A stretch of 57,467 nucleotides of DNA from Lentisphaerota bacterium. Lineage in GTDB: Bacteria; Verrucomicrobiota; Lentisphaeria; Victivallales; Victivallaceae. Below are positions 43,324-52,212 of this stretch, piece by piece. Where the stretch lies: assembly GCA_015061685.1 (NCBI GenBank), contig SUWD01000016.1, forward strand, positions 1 through 57,467. Direction: 5' to 3'. The translations under genes were made by a program, and so were the position numbers. Under the pieces are notes generated by a model. That model saw only the letters and a list, made by a program, of their open reading frames with translations, did not search any database and had not been told where the DNA came from. How positions within the stretch are numbered: position 1 is the stretch's first letter; each line of letters begins with the position of its first letter.

Positions 43324-44970
43324 TCAATTCAATTCGTTCTGCTGGGCAACCAGTTGGTCTGCACCGTACATGCGGCGGAGTTTAGGTTTCTCAATTTTTC
43401 CCGTGGGATTGCGGGGCACTTCCGCAAAAATAACTTTCCTCGGACGCTGATAACGGGGCAAAGCAAGACAAAATTCATTGAATTGCTCCTCATTAAGCTG
43501 ATGATCCGGTTTCAATTCCACGATCGCAGCAGCAATTTCACCCAACCGGGGATCGGGAAGACCGATAACGGCAACATCCTTGACCGCATCATGCTTGCGG
43601 ATGAAATCTTCGATCTGCACCGGATAAAGGTTCTCTCCACCGGATATGATCACATCCTTTTTGCGGTCGACCAGATAGATAAAGCCATCTTCCGATTCTC
43701 TTGCCATGTCTCCGGTAAAAAGCCAGCCGTCGGCAGAAAGCACTTCCGCTGTCGCCTTTTCATCCTTGTAATAGCAACGCATCACACCGTCTCCACGGAC
43801 AGCAAGTTCACCGACATCACCTTTGGCCACATCCTGACGTCTCTCATCAACGATCCGGGTTTCCCAGCGGTAACCGGCAACACCAATGGCTCCGACATGG
43901 TCGATATTTTCCATCCCTAAATGCACCGCTCCGGGCCCGATGGATTCACTCAAGCCGTAATTGGTATCATACTGGTGATCGGGGAAGTGTTCTTTCCAGC
44001 GTTTGATCAAACTCGGCGGCACCGGCTGGGCTCCGATGTGCATCAAACGCCACTGAGCAAGATCATATTTACTCAAATCAATTTCCCCCCGGTCGATCGC
44101 ATCAAGAATATCCTGTGCCCACGGAACCAGAAGCCAGACTATCGTACACTTTTCCTGCGAAACAGCATTGATGATCCATTCCGGTTTGACCCCCTTGAGC
44201 AGAACCGCTTTGCCGCCGACCAGAAAACTGCCGAACCAGTGCATTTTCGCCCCGGTGTGATATAAAGGAGGAATACAGAGAAAAACATCCTCTTTCTTTT
44301 GCTGATGGTGCTTTTGCTCCACTTCGCAGGCGTGCATCAGACTGCGGTGACGGTGGACGATCGCTTTGGGAAATCCGGTCGTGCCGCTGGAAAAATAGAT
44401 CGCCGCATCATCCTCATCATCAAGAGGAATTTCCGGATTTTTCGCCGAACAGTAGGAGAGCAGACTGCTGTAAGACTCCGCAAAAGTCGGACAATCTTCA
44501 CCGACATAAATAAAAGACTTTATCCTCGGCAGACGGTCACAGATATCCTCAACCCTGCCCACGAATGAAGGTCCGAAAATCAGATAATCCGCATCAGACA
44601 ATTCAAGACAGTAACGGATCTCCTCTGCCGTGTAACGGAAATTCAACGGCACCGCCATCGCTCCGCTTTTGAGAATACCGAAGTAGATCGGCAGCCATTC
44701 CAGACAATTCATCAGCAGGATCGCCACTTTGTCCCCCTTGCGGATGTGCCGGGTCAAAAGGAAGTTGGCAAGACGGTTTGCCTTGCGGTCAAATTCGCCC
44801 CAGGTAAGCTCAGAACGGAATGAATCTGTCCGGCTGGGTTCGATCAGTGAAAAGTCTTTCCAGGTGGTGTGGCGTTTTTCCAGTTCCTGCGGATTGATCT
44901 CGATCAGAGCGGTTTCATCGCCGTACCGGAGAGCATTTTGAGTAAGGATATCTGTTATCGGCATTTTCAA
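43324..44970 (-). CDS. Acyl-CoA synthetase (AMP-forming)
   Basis: A 548-residue member of the ANL superfamily that activates a carboxylic acid with ATP and CoA. The AMP-binding loop Y-F-S-S-G-T-T-G-F-P-K-A near 191-202, the Y-G-L-S-E-S motif near 338-343, the T-G-D hinge region and the D-R-K-K-D-V-I-I-S-G-G-E-N-L-Y-P A8 motif near 430-445 are all visible. A C-terminal acyl-adenylate Lys region is seen as P-T-G-K-I-E-K. Chain length of the substrate cannot be told. AAGGA precedes the ATG by about 11 nt. The last codons overlap a three-unit AATTC repeat (43321-43335). Confidence 0.88.
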   Translation of the reverse strand: MKMPITDILTQNALRYGDETALIEINPQELEKRHTTWKDFSLIEPSRTDSFRSELTWGEFDRKANRLANFLLTRHIRKGDKVAILLMNCLEWLPIYFGILKSGAMAVPLNFRYTAEEIRYCLELSDADYLIFGPSFVGRVEDICDRLPRIKSFIYVGEDCPTFAESYSSLLSYCSAKNPEIPLDDEDDAAIYFSSGTTGFPKAIVHRHRSLMHACEVEQKHHQQKKEDVFLCIPPLYHTGAKMHWFGSFLVGGKAVLLKGVKPEWIINAVSQEKCTIVWLLVPWAQDILDAIDRGEIDLSKYDLAQWRLMHIGAQPVPPSLIKRWKEHFPDHQYDTNYGLSESIGPGAVHLGMENIDHVGAIGVAGYRWETRIVDERRQDVAKGDVGELAVRGDGVMRCYYKDEKATAEVLSADGWLFTGDMARESEDGFIYLVDRKKDVIISGGENLYPVQIEDFIRKHDAVKDVAVIGLPDPRLGEIAAAIVELKPDHQLNEEQFNEFCLALPRYQRPRKVIFAEVPRNPTGKIEKPKLRRMYGADQLVAQQNELN

Positions 44971-45012
44971 TTGTCCTTGGATTTATGATTCGTTTACAAT
45001 AATACAAGCGTT

Positions 45013-45041
45013 AATATACCATCTTTCGCCGCTTTATGCAA
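45013..45041 (-). promoter_or_regulatory. Promoter of the acyl-CoA synthetase gene
   Basis: Minus strand: TTGCAT, 17 nt, TATATT, about 43 nt upstream of the ATG at 44970. Confidence 0.5.
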
Positions 45042-45062
45042 GCGGTTTTTTGTATTTTGCCC

Positions 45063-45091
45063 TTGTATTTAACTGATTATGATGCTATATT
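45063..45091 (+). promoter_or_regulatory. Promoter of efp
   Basis: TTGTAT, 17 nt, TATATT. The predicted transcript starts near 45098 and leaves a leader of about 45 nt before the ATG at 45143, ruling out the longer frame. Confidence 0.55.
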
Positions 45092-45142
45092 ATTGAAATG
45101 TGTTCAGTACAGACAATCAACCCCTCAACAGGAGAAAGTATT

Positions 45143-45712
45143 ATGTTCAGTGCTTCCGATCTTAAAAAAGGTCTCAAAATCGAAATCGACGGATCCCCGT
45201 GGGTCATCACCGAGTTTGACTTCTGCAAACCCGGAAAAGGTACCGCTCTCTACCGCTGCCGCCTGAAAAACATGATCACCGGTGCCGGTATGGAAAAAAC
45301 TTACCGCCCCACCGATAAAATCGATGAGCCCGATATCGAAGAACGCGAGCTTTACTACTCTTACAACGACGGTCACAATTACGTTTTCAGTGACCCCGTC
45401 ACCTACGAAGAAATGGCTCTCGCTCCGGAAGTCCTCGGCGATAAAGCATTCTTCCTCATTGAAGAAAGCCTCTGCAACTTCATCCTTTTCAACGGTGAAC
45501 CCATCGACATCACCCTGCCGACTTTCATCGAAAAAGAGATCGTTGAGACCGAACCCGGCGTCCGCGGCGATACCGCTACCAACGTTACCAAACCGGCAAA
45601 AATCGACAACGGTTACGAAATTCAGGTCCCGCTTTTCATCAATGAGGGCGACATCGTGAAAATCGATACCCGTACCGGTACCTACGCCGAGCGTGTCAGC
45701 AAGAAGAACTGA
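45143..45712 (+). CDS. efp: Elongation factor P
   Basis: A 189-residue three-domain protein that relieves ribosome stalling at polyproline. The tip loop is K-P-G-K-G-T-A near 29-35, with a Lys at the position modified by EpmA-type enzymes in many bacteria. The central and C-terminal OB domains end in V-K-I-D-T-R-T-G-T-Y near 173-182. GGAG lies 8 nt before the ATG. The gene uses C-ending codons (ACC, CTC, GTC, CGC) far more than its neighbours, as in highly expressed genes such as ackA and pta here. It is followed by an intrinsic terminator. Confidence 0.95.
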   Translation: MFSASDLKKGLKIEIDGSPWVITEFDFCKPGKGTALYRCRLKNMITGAGMEKTYRPTDKIDEPDIEERELYYSYNDGHNYVFSDPVTYEEMALAPEVLGDKAFFLIEESLCNFILFNGEPIDITLPTFIEKEIVETEPGVRGDTATNVTKPAKIDNGYEIQVPLFINEGDIVKIDTRTGTYAERVSKKN

Positions 45713-45734
45713 CATTCCGTAAAATCAGTAAAAG

Positions 45735-45759
45735 GCTCCGGCAACCCCGGAGCTTTTTT
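45735..45759 (+). terminator. Intrinsic terminator of efp
   Basis: Perfect 7-bp stem GCTCCGG/CCGGAGC with a 5-nt loop, followed by six T. It lies 22 nt after the efp stop and ends just before the EamA gene. Confidence 0.9.
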
Positions 45760-45776
45760 GCATTGAGAGAAATATC

Positions 45777-46652
45777 ATGTTGAATTACTGGTGGCTGCCG
45801 ACTCTGCTTTCAGCAATCGGATTGGGGCTTTACGACGTCTGCAAAAAACATTCGGTCAAAGATAATTCGGTCATGCCGGTACTCTTTCTGGCAACTCTGT
45901 CCGGAACTGCATTTCTGGTGATTTTGTCGGCAATCACCGGAGAATTATTCCCGGCTTTAGCCTGTTCCCTGCGGGATTTCCTGCTGGTGCTTCTCAAATC
46001 ACTGCTGGTCAGTTCCAGCTGGATATGTGTCTATTACGCCATGAGGGAACTGCCCATTTCCATTGCTTCACCGATACGTTCAACTTCCCCCTTATGGACA
46101 ATGATCGGCGGGATCCTGATTTTCCGGGAAATACCGACCGTCTGTCAGGGAATAGGCATGGCGACCATCCTTTTCGGTTATCTGCTCTTTTCCAAACTCG
46201 GAAACAAAGAGGGGTTCCCGTGGAAAAGCAAAGGTATGCAGCTTATCATCGCCGGAACTCTCCTCGGTGCAGTATCCGCACTTTATGACAAATTTCTGCT
46301 CAACACACTGCACCTCAACCGGCAGATGCTCCAGCTTTACTTTTCGCTGGATCTGGTCATTATGCTCGGTGCTGCATGGGGGATCCGGTGCTGTTTCGGC
46401 AAAAGTCACCCATTCGTCTGGAAGTGGAGCATCCCGGCGACCGGTATTTTGTTGATAATCGCTGATTACTGTTACTTTTACGCATTGAGTCTGACCGATG
46501 CCCCCATCTCCATGATTTCATTGGTCCGCCGATGCAGCTGCGTAGTCAGCTTCTTCATCGGAGCAATGATCTTCAAGGACAAAAATCTGAAAGAGAAAAC
46601 CTGGGCTTTGATCCTGCTGCTTGCCGGTGCGGCGATGCTCGCATTGCTTTAA
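45777..46652 (+). CDS. EamA-family (drug/metabolite) transporter
   Basis: A 291-residue membrane protein with ten predicted helices arranged as two five-helix EamA repeats. It has the typical R-E-L-P-I-S-I-A-S-P-I near 87-97 in the first repeat and A-L-S-L-T-D-A-P-I-S-M near 237-247 in the second, both at the helix start characteristic of DMT carriers. The substrate cannot be predicted. The ATG is preceded by GAGAG. It lies after the efp terminator, so it either has its own promoter or is read through. A loop between helices 5 and 6 is Lys/Gly rich. Confidence 0.82.
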   Translation: MLNYWWLPTLLSAIGLGLYDVCKKHSVKDNSVMPVLFLATLSGTAFLVILSAITGELFPALACSLRDFLLVLLKSLLVSSSWICVYYAMRELPISIASPIRSTSPLWTMIGGILIFREIPTVCQGIGMATILFGYLLFSKLGNKEGFPWKSKGMQLIIAGTLLGAVSALYDKFLLNTLHLNRQMLQLYFSLDLVIMLGAAWGIRCCFGKSHPFVWKWSIPATGILLIIADYCYFYALSLTDAPISMISLVRRCSCVVSFFIGAMIFKDKNLKEKTWALILLLAGAAMLALL

Positions 46653-46700
46653 TTGATATCAAATATTTGCCGCACAGCTGTAATTTATTCAATTGCGGAC

Positions 46701-46729
46701 TTGATAAAACAGCAAAGTAAATGTATATT
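46701..46729 (+). promoter_or_regulatory. Promoter of the KDO/LPS operon
   Basis: TTGATA, 17 nt, TATATT, 43 nt before the ATG at 46772. It drives the 46772-50855 gene run. Confidence 0.6.
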
Positions 46730-46771
46730 TACCTGACAGTCAGTTTTTTTACTTGAAAAGTGTAATTTATC

Positions 46772-47272
46772 ATGGCACAGAAAATAGAATATTCAGCAAA
46801 CTTCAAACGCAACTATGTCGCATTTTTTGCGTTTTTCCTTTTTGCAGTAATGATCTTCTCTGAATTTTTTCTGGCAGTGAGCATCCCGGTTTTCGTCCAA
46901 CGGGAAAATGCTTACGCAGAGGAGATCCGCAAAAGAGAACTCCTGATGACCTTTGACCACGCCAGACAAACCTGCCGGGAAATCAAAGAAAGCAGTGAAA
47001 TCATCGCCCTCGAAAAAAAACTGCTTTCCGATACGCTCGATCATCTGGCAATATATTTGAGAAAAGAATCCGGTAAATTGACCGTCGAAGATGTCAACAA
47101 CCTTTACCCGCACGTCAAAAAACTTGACCGGGTCGCACTCCGTTTGAAAGCCGGAAAAACATTTTCCAAAGAGAGCAAACTAAATTCCGGAAGATATATC
47201 AACCGCCTGCTCAACAAGCGGAAAATCCAAACCGATATCCCGGACAACAATCAGACAGAAACTGATAAGTAA
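46772..47272 (+). CDS. Uncharacterised single-pass inner-membrane protein
   Basis: A 166-residue protein with one strong N-terminal transmembrane helix (about 16-40) preceded by basic residues. The rest is a charged, mostly helical domain (about 45-140) with coiled-coil-like Lys/Glu/Leu patterning, ending in a polar tail. The orientation suggests the long domain is outside the cytoplasm. I do not recognise a family. It is the first gene of an operon with kdsA, kdsC and an LptA-like gene, which points to lipopolysaccharide or envelope work, perhaps in place of LptC (also a single-pass protein), though no LptC motif is evident. Confidence 0.6.
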   Translation: MAQKIEYSANFKRNYVAFFAFFLFAVMIFSEFFLAVSIPVFVQRENAYAEEIRKRELLMTFDHARQTCREIKESSEIIALEKKLLSDTLDHLAIYLRKESGKLTVEDVNNLYPHVKKLDRVALRLKAGKTFSKESKLNSGRYINRLLNKRKIQTDIPDNNQTETDK

Positions 47273-47294
47273 CTATTTTTCAGGAGATTTTATT

Positions 47295-48110
47295 ATGACA
47301 AATGTTAAAGTCGGAAATTTTTCCATAGGTAAAGGAGAGAAGTTGACCCTGCTCGGCGGCCCCTGCACCGCCGAAAGTGAAGCCCTCTGTCTGGAAGTCG
47401 CCGAATATTTGAGCAAACTCTGTGCCGAATTGGATATCCAGTATATTTTCAAAGCATCCTTTGATAAAGCAAACCGTTCAAGCGGCAATTCACGCCGCGG
47501 TCCGGGTATCACCAAAGGTTTGGAATACCTCGCCGCCGTGAAAGCAAAATTCAATGTCCCCGTTGTCACCGATATCCACGAAAGCCATGAAGCCGCCATC
47601 GTCGCCGAAGTCGCCGACCTGCTCCAGATCCCGGCTTTCCTCTGCCGCCAGACCGATCTGCTGGTCGCCGCCGGAAAAACCATGAAACCTGTCAATATCA
47701 AAAAAGGTCAATTCATGGCCCCGGAGGATATGCGTGGTGCAGTAGAAAAATTCCGCAGTACCGGCAATGATCAGGTCATGCTTACCGAAAGAGGCAGCAG
47801 TTTCGGCTATCACAATCTGGTTGTAGATATGCGTTCACTGCAGATCATGCGTAATATCGGCGTGCCGGTGGTTTTTGATGCCACTCACTCCGTACAGCTC
47901 CCCGGCGGTCTCGGCAACGCTTCCGGCGGACAGCGGGAATTTGTTGCTCCGCTGGCAAGAGCCGCCGCCGCCATCGGTATCGATGCCCTCTTTACCGAAG
48001 TTCACCCCAGACCGCAGGAAGCATGGTCGGATGGGCCAAATTCACTTGATTTTGACCAGATCAGGGAAACGTTGATCCAGGTTAAAGCACTCCATGATCT
48101 CATCGGCTGA
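47295..48110 (+). CDS. kdsA: 3-deoxy-8-phosphooctulonate synthase
   Basis: A 271-residue TIM-barrel enzyme that condenses phosphoenolpyruvate with arabinose 5-phosphate to KDO 8-phosphate, the first committed step to the LPS inner core sugar. Family motifs: G-G-P-C-T-A-E-S near 17-24, F-K-A-S-F-D-K-A-N-R-S-S near 54-65, T-D-I-H-E near 95-99, Q-I-P-A-F-L-C-R-Q-T-D-L-L near 114-126 (seen here as L-Q-I-P-A-F-L-C-R-Q-T-D) and F-D-A-T-H-S-V-Q near 193-200. CAGGAG precedes the ATG by about 9 nt. It overlaps kdsC by 17 nt. Confidence 0.95.
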   Translation: MTNVKVGNFSIGKGEKLTLLGGPCTAESEALCLEVAEYLSKLCAELDIQYIFKASFDKANRSSGNSRRGPGITKGLEYLAAVKAKFNVPVVTDIHESHEAAIVAEVADLLQIPAFLCRQTDLLVAAGKTMKPVNIKKGQFMAPEDMRGAVEKFRSTGNDQVMLTERGSSFGYHNLVVDMRSLQIMRNIGVPVVFDATHSVQLPGGLGNASGGQREFVAPLARAAAAIGIDALFTEVHPRPQEAWSDGPNSLDFDQIRETLIQVKALHDLIG

Positions 48111-48615
48111 TTTCCGGAAAATAACCACGCTGATATTCGACGTGGACGGCACGCTCACCGACGGCAGAGCTGCATATCTCAATGACGGTCAGGTGATCAA
48201 ATTTTTTGATCACCACGACATGCACTGGATAAAACTTGCCTTGCGTGCCGGATTGAAAGTAGGAATCCTCTCCGGAGGAGATGATCCGGCATCCCGGAAT
48301 TTCGCAGAGATGATGAAGTTGTCATTTGCTGTTTTCGGAGCAAAAAATAAACTTGCTTCATTCGATGACCTGCTGCAAAAGTTTGATATTACCGCTGCGG
48401 AGTGTCTTTTTCTGGGAGACGATGTCACCGATATGCCGGTAATCCGCAGAGCCGGTATCGGAGCGGCAGTAGCCGATGCTGTTCCGGAAGTGGATGAAGT
48501 TGCTGATTTCCGTACAAATTCAGCCGGAGGCCGCGGTGCCGCAAGGGAAGTGATCAGACGGATTTTGAAAGAAAAAGAGTTATTAGATAACATAATGGAG
48601 CGTTACCGGCAATGA
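48094..48615 (+). CDS. kdsC: KDO 8-phosphate phosphatase (HAD family)
   Basis: A 173-residue C0-type HAD phosphatase that dephosphorylates KDO 8-phosphate. Motif I F-D-V-D-G-T-L-T-D-G near 15-24 (D16 and D18), motif II S-G-G near 60-62, the Lys of motif III near A-K-N-K, and motif IV G-D-D-V-T-D-M-P near 108-115. It starts within the end of kdsA (17-nt overlap) and overlaps the next gene by 4 nt. Together with kdsA it shows that the organism makes KDO-containing lipopolysaccharide. Confidence 0.92.
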   Translation: MISSADFRKITTLIFDVDGTLTDGRAAYLNDGQVIKFFDHHDMHWIKLALRAGLKVGILSGGDDPASRNFAEMMKLSFAVFGAKNKLASFDDLLQKFDITAAECLFLGDDVTDMPVIRRAGIGAAVADAVPEVDEVADFRTNSAGGRGAAREVIRRILKEKELLDNIMERYRQ

Positions 48616-50855
48616 AAAAGATATTTTTCCGGCTCACAGCAATATTGCTTTTCCTGTCCGCATCGGTTTTTGCCGACGGAATAGAGGATATGCAGGGATT
48701 GAATCTGCAGAATATCAAAATTCCCTTTTACAAAGATGAAAAACTGCAGATGCTCATCTTTGCCGATTCCGGCAGAAGAAAAGAAAGGTTGATGGTCAGC
48801 GATGATACCTTTCTGGATATCCTGCTGGAAAGTGCCGATGTGGACAAAATCCCGGATGGATGGCGGACAAAACTTTATCCATTGGGAGCAGATTTGACTG
48901 ATATTCTCAAATTCTGGGGCAAGCGTTACCGTATCAGTGACGCCGTGATTTTCACCAGCCAGTGTGCAATCGATCAGAAAGATGAAATGGTTTCCGGAGA
49001 CCGGCCGATTTTTCTGCGTACTCCGATGTTTGACCTTGACGGAACCGGATTCAAAGTTGATTTCCGGCGGCAGATCATAGAGATAAAAAGCGATGTCAAT
49101 ATAATTCTCCGCTCATCTGATATGGATCCCCGGAGGATTTTGACCGGGACCCCGATCCCCCGGGAAAAAAGAATCGTGACTGCAACTTCCAATGAGTTGC
49201 GTCTTGACCGGAAGAGCAATAAAATCATTCTTATCGGTAACGTAAAGGTCGTTGACGGACGCAACACTTTGACCTGCGACCGCCTGACCGTATTTACCGA
49301 TCCGGAGGAAAAAAATAAGACATCTTTGAATTCCAATGACGAAAAAGCGGTGCTTAATGGCGTTTCCCGGGTTTTGGCTGACGGAAATGTCATTCTCACG
49401 CAGTACCCCGAAGACCCGGCAAAAATCGCCACTGAAATGCAGGCTTCTCAATCTGACCACCTCGAATATGATGCCAAAAGAGGGATCATCATCCTCACCG
49501 GAGACAACAATGATCCCACCCTCACCCGCGGCAGCGATACGGAATTGCGGGGTAAACGCATTGAATTGCTGCGGCATGAAGACCGCATGTTCGTAATGAA
49601 AGACTGCAGGATCACTTCTCTTGTCCGGGATTCAAGGGGAATACTGCTTTATGCCCGCAGAATCAATTCAGACCGTGCCAACTTTGACGGGAAAAATAAT
49701 ATCGCCAACTTCCACGGCAATGTGGTCGCCGTCGATCAGACCTCCACACTGACCACCGACAGTTTAAGAGTGCATCTGGTGCAGGATGAAAAAACTTCCA
49801 GCCACAAACTGAATCTTATTTTCGCCAACGGAAATGTAAAAATCGTCAGCAGATCGGAAAAAGATGTACCCGGAAATCCCGGAAAAAAAGTCGTTTCACA
49901 CAGTACAATAGCTTCACGGCAGGCAGAGCTGAATTTCCGGAACAACAAAATCGTATTTTATAAAGATGTGAAAGTCAGAGATGAATCTGCCGCACTGGAT
50001 TGCGACCGGCTTGATCTTTTTATGACCGACCGGCCGGATGATAAAGCAACTGAAATATCCGGTGCCCCCATGGCAGCCGGTATGGAAGGACGGAACAAAA
50101 GCATCAACCGCATGGTTGCCAAAGATAATGTAACCATGATCTCCGGCAGCGATGAGTTAAAAACCGATATGCTGACCTTCTTTTTCCGGGATTTGCCGCC
50201 GGGTGAAAAACCATCCCCCGGCATGATCCAATCCGGTGGCGTGCAGCTGGTAAAAATCAAATGTGACGGCTCGGTGCAGGCAAGTTCACAAACAGAGCAG
50301 GATGGCGTGAAAATCACCAGAGTCCTGAAATCAACCAATGCAATGAGTGATCTTATCAAAGACTATTCCGAGTTTCACGGGGACGTGACAGTAATTGACG
50401 GCAATACAGAGATCCATTGCCGGGATATGTATATTTTTACCGGAGCATCCCCCATCAATGAGGTCATTGAAGAAAATACTCCGCAGACAGAAGAAAAAGA
50501 TGAATTTGATGATGAAGATCTTGATGCCGATCCATTTGCCTTGGATATGGGAGAAAATTCCGTTCCCAGCCGGATCGCAATTTCCGACAACCGGGATCTG
50601 AAAAGAATCGTCTGTCAGAAGCAGGTGGTTTTACTGCGGCGGGACAAAAAGGGCAGAATACAGCGTGCCGGAGGTGACCGGGCTGTTTATACAGTCAATA
50701 CCAGAGAGGTTGTCCTGACAGCAGAACGCCCCAACCGTCCGTGGCTGAGAAGTGAAGGCAGAAAGCAATTCTGCGATATCATCCGCAGTGATCTTGCCAC
50801 AGAAGATCTGCGTGGTATCGGTAACGTCGTAGTAATGCCGGATAATCAAAAATAA
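48612..50855 (+). CDS. Large LptA/OstA-like periplasmic protein
   Basis: A 747-residue protein with a signal peptide (about 1-21, S-V-F-A-D). It contains several copies of the OstA/LptA beta-strand unit, such as I-I-L-I-G-N-V-K-V near 205-213, V-L-A-D-G-N-V-I-L near 256-264, I-A-N-F-H-G-N-V-V near 363-371 and Y-S-E-F-H-G-D-V-T near 587-595. Such jellyroll repeats form the periplasmic bridge for LPS transport. The usual LptA is about 180 residues; this one is four times longer and has an acidic stretch (E/D-rich, about 610-635). It is coupled to kdsC by a 4-nt overlap. It may be a fusion of LptA/LptD-N-like units. Confidence 0.75.
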   Translation: MKKIFFRLTAILLFLSASVFADGIEDMQGLNLQNIKIPFYKDEKLQMLIFADSGRRKERLMVSDDTFLDILLESADVDKIPDGWRTKLYPLGADLTDILKFWGKRYRISDAVIFTSQCAIDQKDEMVSGDRPIFLRTPMFDLDGTGFKVDFRRQIIEIKSDVNIILRSSDMDPRRILTGTPIPREKRIVTATSNELRLDRKSNKIILIGNVKVVDGRNTLTCDRLTVFTDPEEKNKTSLNSNDEKAVLNGVSRVLADGNVILTQYPEDPAKIATEMQASQSDHLEYDAKRGIIILTGDNNDPTLTRGSDTELRGKRIELLRHEDRMFVMKDCRITSLVRDSRGILLYARRINSDRANFDGKNNIANFHGNVVAVDQTSTLTTDSLRVHLVQDEKTSSHKLNLIFANGNVKIVSRSEKDVPGNPGKKVVSHSTIASRQAELNFRNNKIVFYKDVKVRDESAALDCDRLDLFMTDRPDDKATEISGAPMAAGMEGRNKSINRMVAKDNVTMISGSDELKTDMLTFFFRDLPPGEKPSPGMIQSGGVQLVKIKCDGSVQASSQTEQDGVKITRVLKSTNAMSDLIKDYSEFHGDVTVIDGNTEIHCRDMYIFTGASPINEVIEENTPQTEEKDEFDDEDLDADPFALDMGENSVPSRIAISDNRDLKRIVCQKQVVLLRRDKKGRIQRAGGDRAVYTVNTREVVLTAERPNRPWLRSEGRKQFCDIIRSDLATEDLRGIGNVVVMPDNQK

Positions 50856-50910
50856 AAAGATGAATTCTATGGGATATCTGCGGGATTTTTCCAAAAAAAA
50901 GATAATTTTG

Positions 50911-50939
50911 TGGAAATTTCAAGAAAGTTGATGTATATT
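50911..50939 (+). promoter_or_regulatory. Promoter of ackA-pta
   Basis: TGGAAA, 17 nt, TATATT, 54 nt upstream of the ackA ATG. The ribosome site AAAGGAGG at about 50975-50982 is one of the strongest in the window. Confidence 0.5.
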
Positions 50940-50992
50940 AATCGGATTACAAAAAATGCATTTTTCAACCATCCAAAGGAGGATCAGAAATC

Positions 50993-52195
50993 ATGAAAAT
51001 TTTGGTAGTCAATGCCGGCAGCAGCTCTATGAAATTCACGCTGTTCGAAATGGACAATGAGCAGGTTCTCGCCAAAGGCGTCTTTGAACGTCTCGGCAGT
51101 GCCAACCCCAATCTGGTTTACAAACGCCCCGACGGCTTCCAGCTCTCGCAGGAGATCCCCGTCGCCGACCACGTCGGTGCATTCACCGAAATCTGTAAAA
51201 AACTGGTCGATCCCGAATGCGGCGTCATCAAATCCCTTTCCGAAATCGGTGCCGTCGGTCACCGCGTCCTCCACGGCGGCGAAAAAATTACCCTCCCCAT
51301 GCAGGTCGATGAAAATGTCAAAGATATCATCCGTGAGTGCTTCCCCCTCGGACCGCTCCACAACCCCGCCAACCTCGCCGGTATCGAAGCTTGCGAAAAA
51401 GCTATCCCCGGTGTCCCCAATGTGGCGGTTTTCGATACCCAGTTCCACCAGACCATGCCCCCCGAAGCATACCTCTACGCCATTCCCTATGAATATTATA
51501 AGGAATACGGCATCCGTAAATACGGCTTCCACGGCACCAGCCACCACTATGTGACCCTCGCCACCGCCGAATTCCTCGGCAAAAAGGTCGAAGATACCAA
51601 TATCATCACCTGCCACCTCGGCAACGGATGCAGCATGGCAGCCGTCAAAAACGGTAAGGTCGTCGATACCACCATGGGTCTCACCCCGCTCGAAGGTCTC
51701 ATGATGGGAACCCGTTCCGGTGATATGGACCCCGCCGCCGTGATCCGCATGATCGAATTGGGTGCGTCCCCCCGTGACGTTGACAATATCCTCAACAAAA
51801 AATCCGGTCTTTTCGGCGTCGGCGGTATCGGTACCGGCGATATGCGGGATATGGAAGCCGCCGCCCAGGCCGGTAATGAACGTGCCGCTCTGGCTATCAA
51901 AATGTTCGTCCGCCGCATCGTCAAATACATCGGCAGCTACTTCCTCATGGTCGGCAATACCGATGCGATCGTTTTCACCGGCGGTATCGGTGAATTCTCC
52001 ACCTACACCCGTCAGCGGATCATCGAACAGCTCGGCCCCATCGGTGTCAAACTTGATGCCGCCGCCAATGAAGCATGCTTCGGCAAAGCCGGCGTGATCT
52101 CCACTGCCGACAGTGCCCTCAAAGCGATCGTCATGCCCACCGATGAGGAAAAAATGATCGCTCTGACCACCAAGAAAATCGTTTTCGACAAGTAA
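50993..52195 (+). CDS. ackA: Acetate kinase
   Basis: A 400-residue ASKHA-fold enzyme that makes ATP and acetate from acetyl phosphate. Seen are N-A-G-S-S-S-M-K-F near 7-15, G-H-R-V-L-H-G-G near 87-94 (catalytic Arg), F-D-T-Q-F-H near 146-151, Y-G-F-H-G-T-S-H near 175-182, H-L-G-N-G-C-S near 206-212, and G-T-R-S-G-D-M-D-P near 238-246. It is full length. Codon choice is strongly biased to C-ending codons, suggesting high expression. With pta 17 nt downstream it forms the acetate-forming, ATP-yielding branch of fermentation. Confidence 0.96.
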   Translation: MKILVVNAGSSSMKFTLFEMDNEQVLAKGVFERLGSANPNLVYKRPDGFQLSQEIPVADHVGAFTEICKKLVDPECGVIKSLSEIGAVGHRVLHGGEKITLPMQVDENVKDIIRECFPLGPLHNPANLAGIEACEKAIPGVPNVAVFDTQFHQTMPPEAYLYAIPYEYYKEYGIRKYGFHGTSHHYVTLATAEFLGKKVEDTNIITCHLGNGCSMAAVKNGKVVDTTMGLTPLEGLMMGTRSGDMDPAAVIRMIELGASPRDVDNILNKKSGLFGVGGIGTGDMRDMEAAAQAGNERAALAIKMFVRRIVKYIGSYFLMVGNTDAIVFTGGIGEFSTYTRQRIIEQLGPIGVKLDAAANEACFGKAGVISTADSALKAIVMPTDEEKMIALTTKKIVFDK

Positions 52196-52212
52196 TATAA
52201 AGGAAAAGTATC

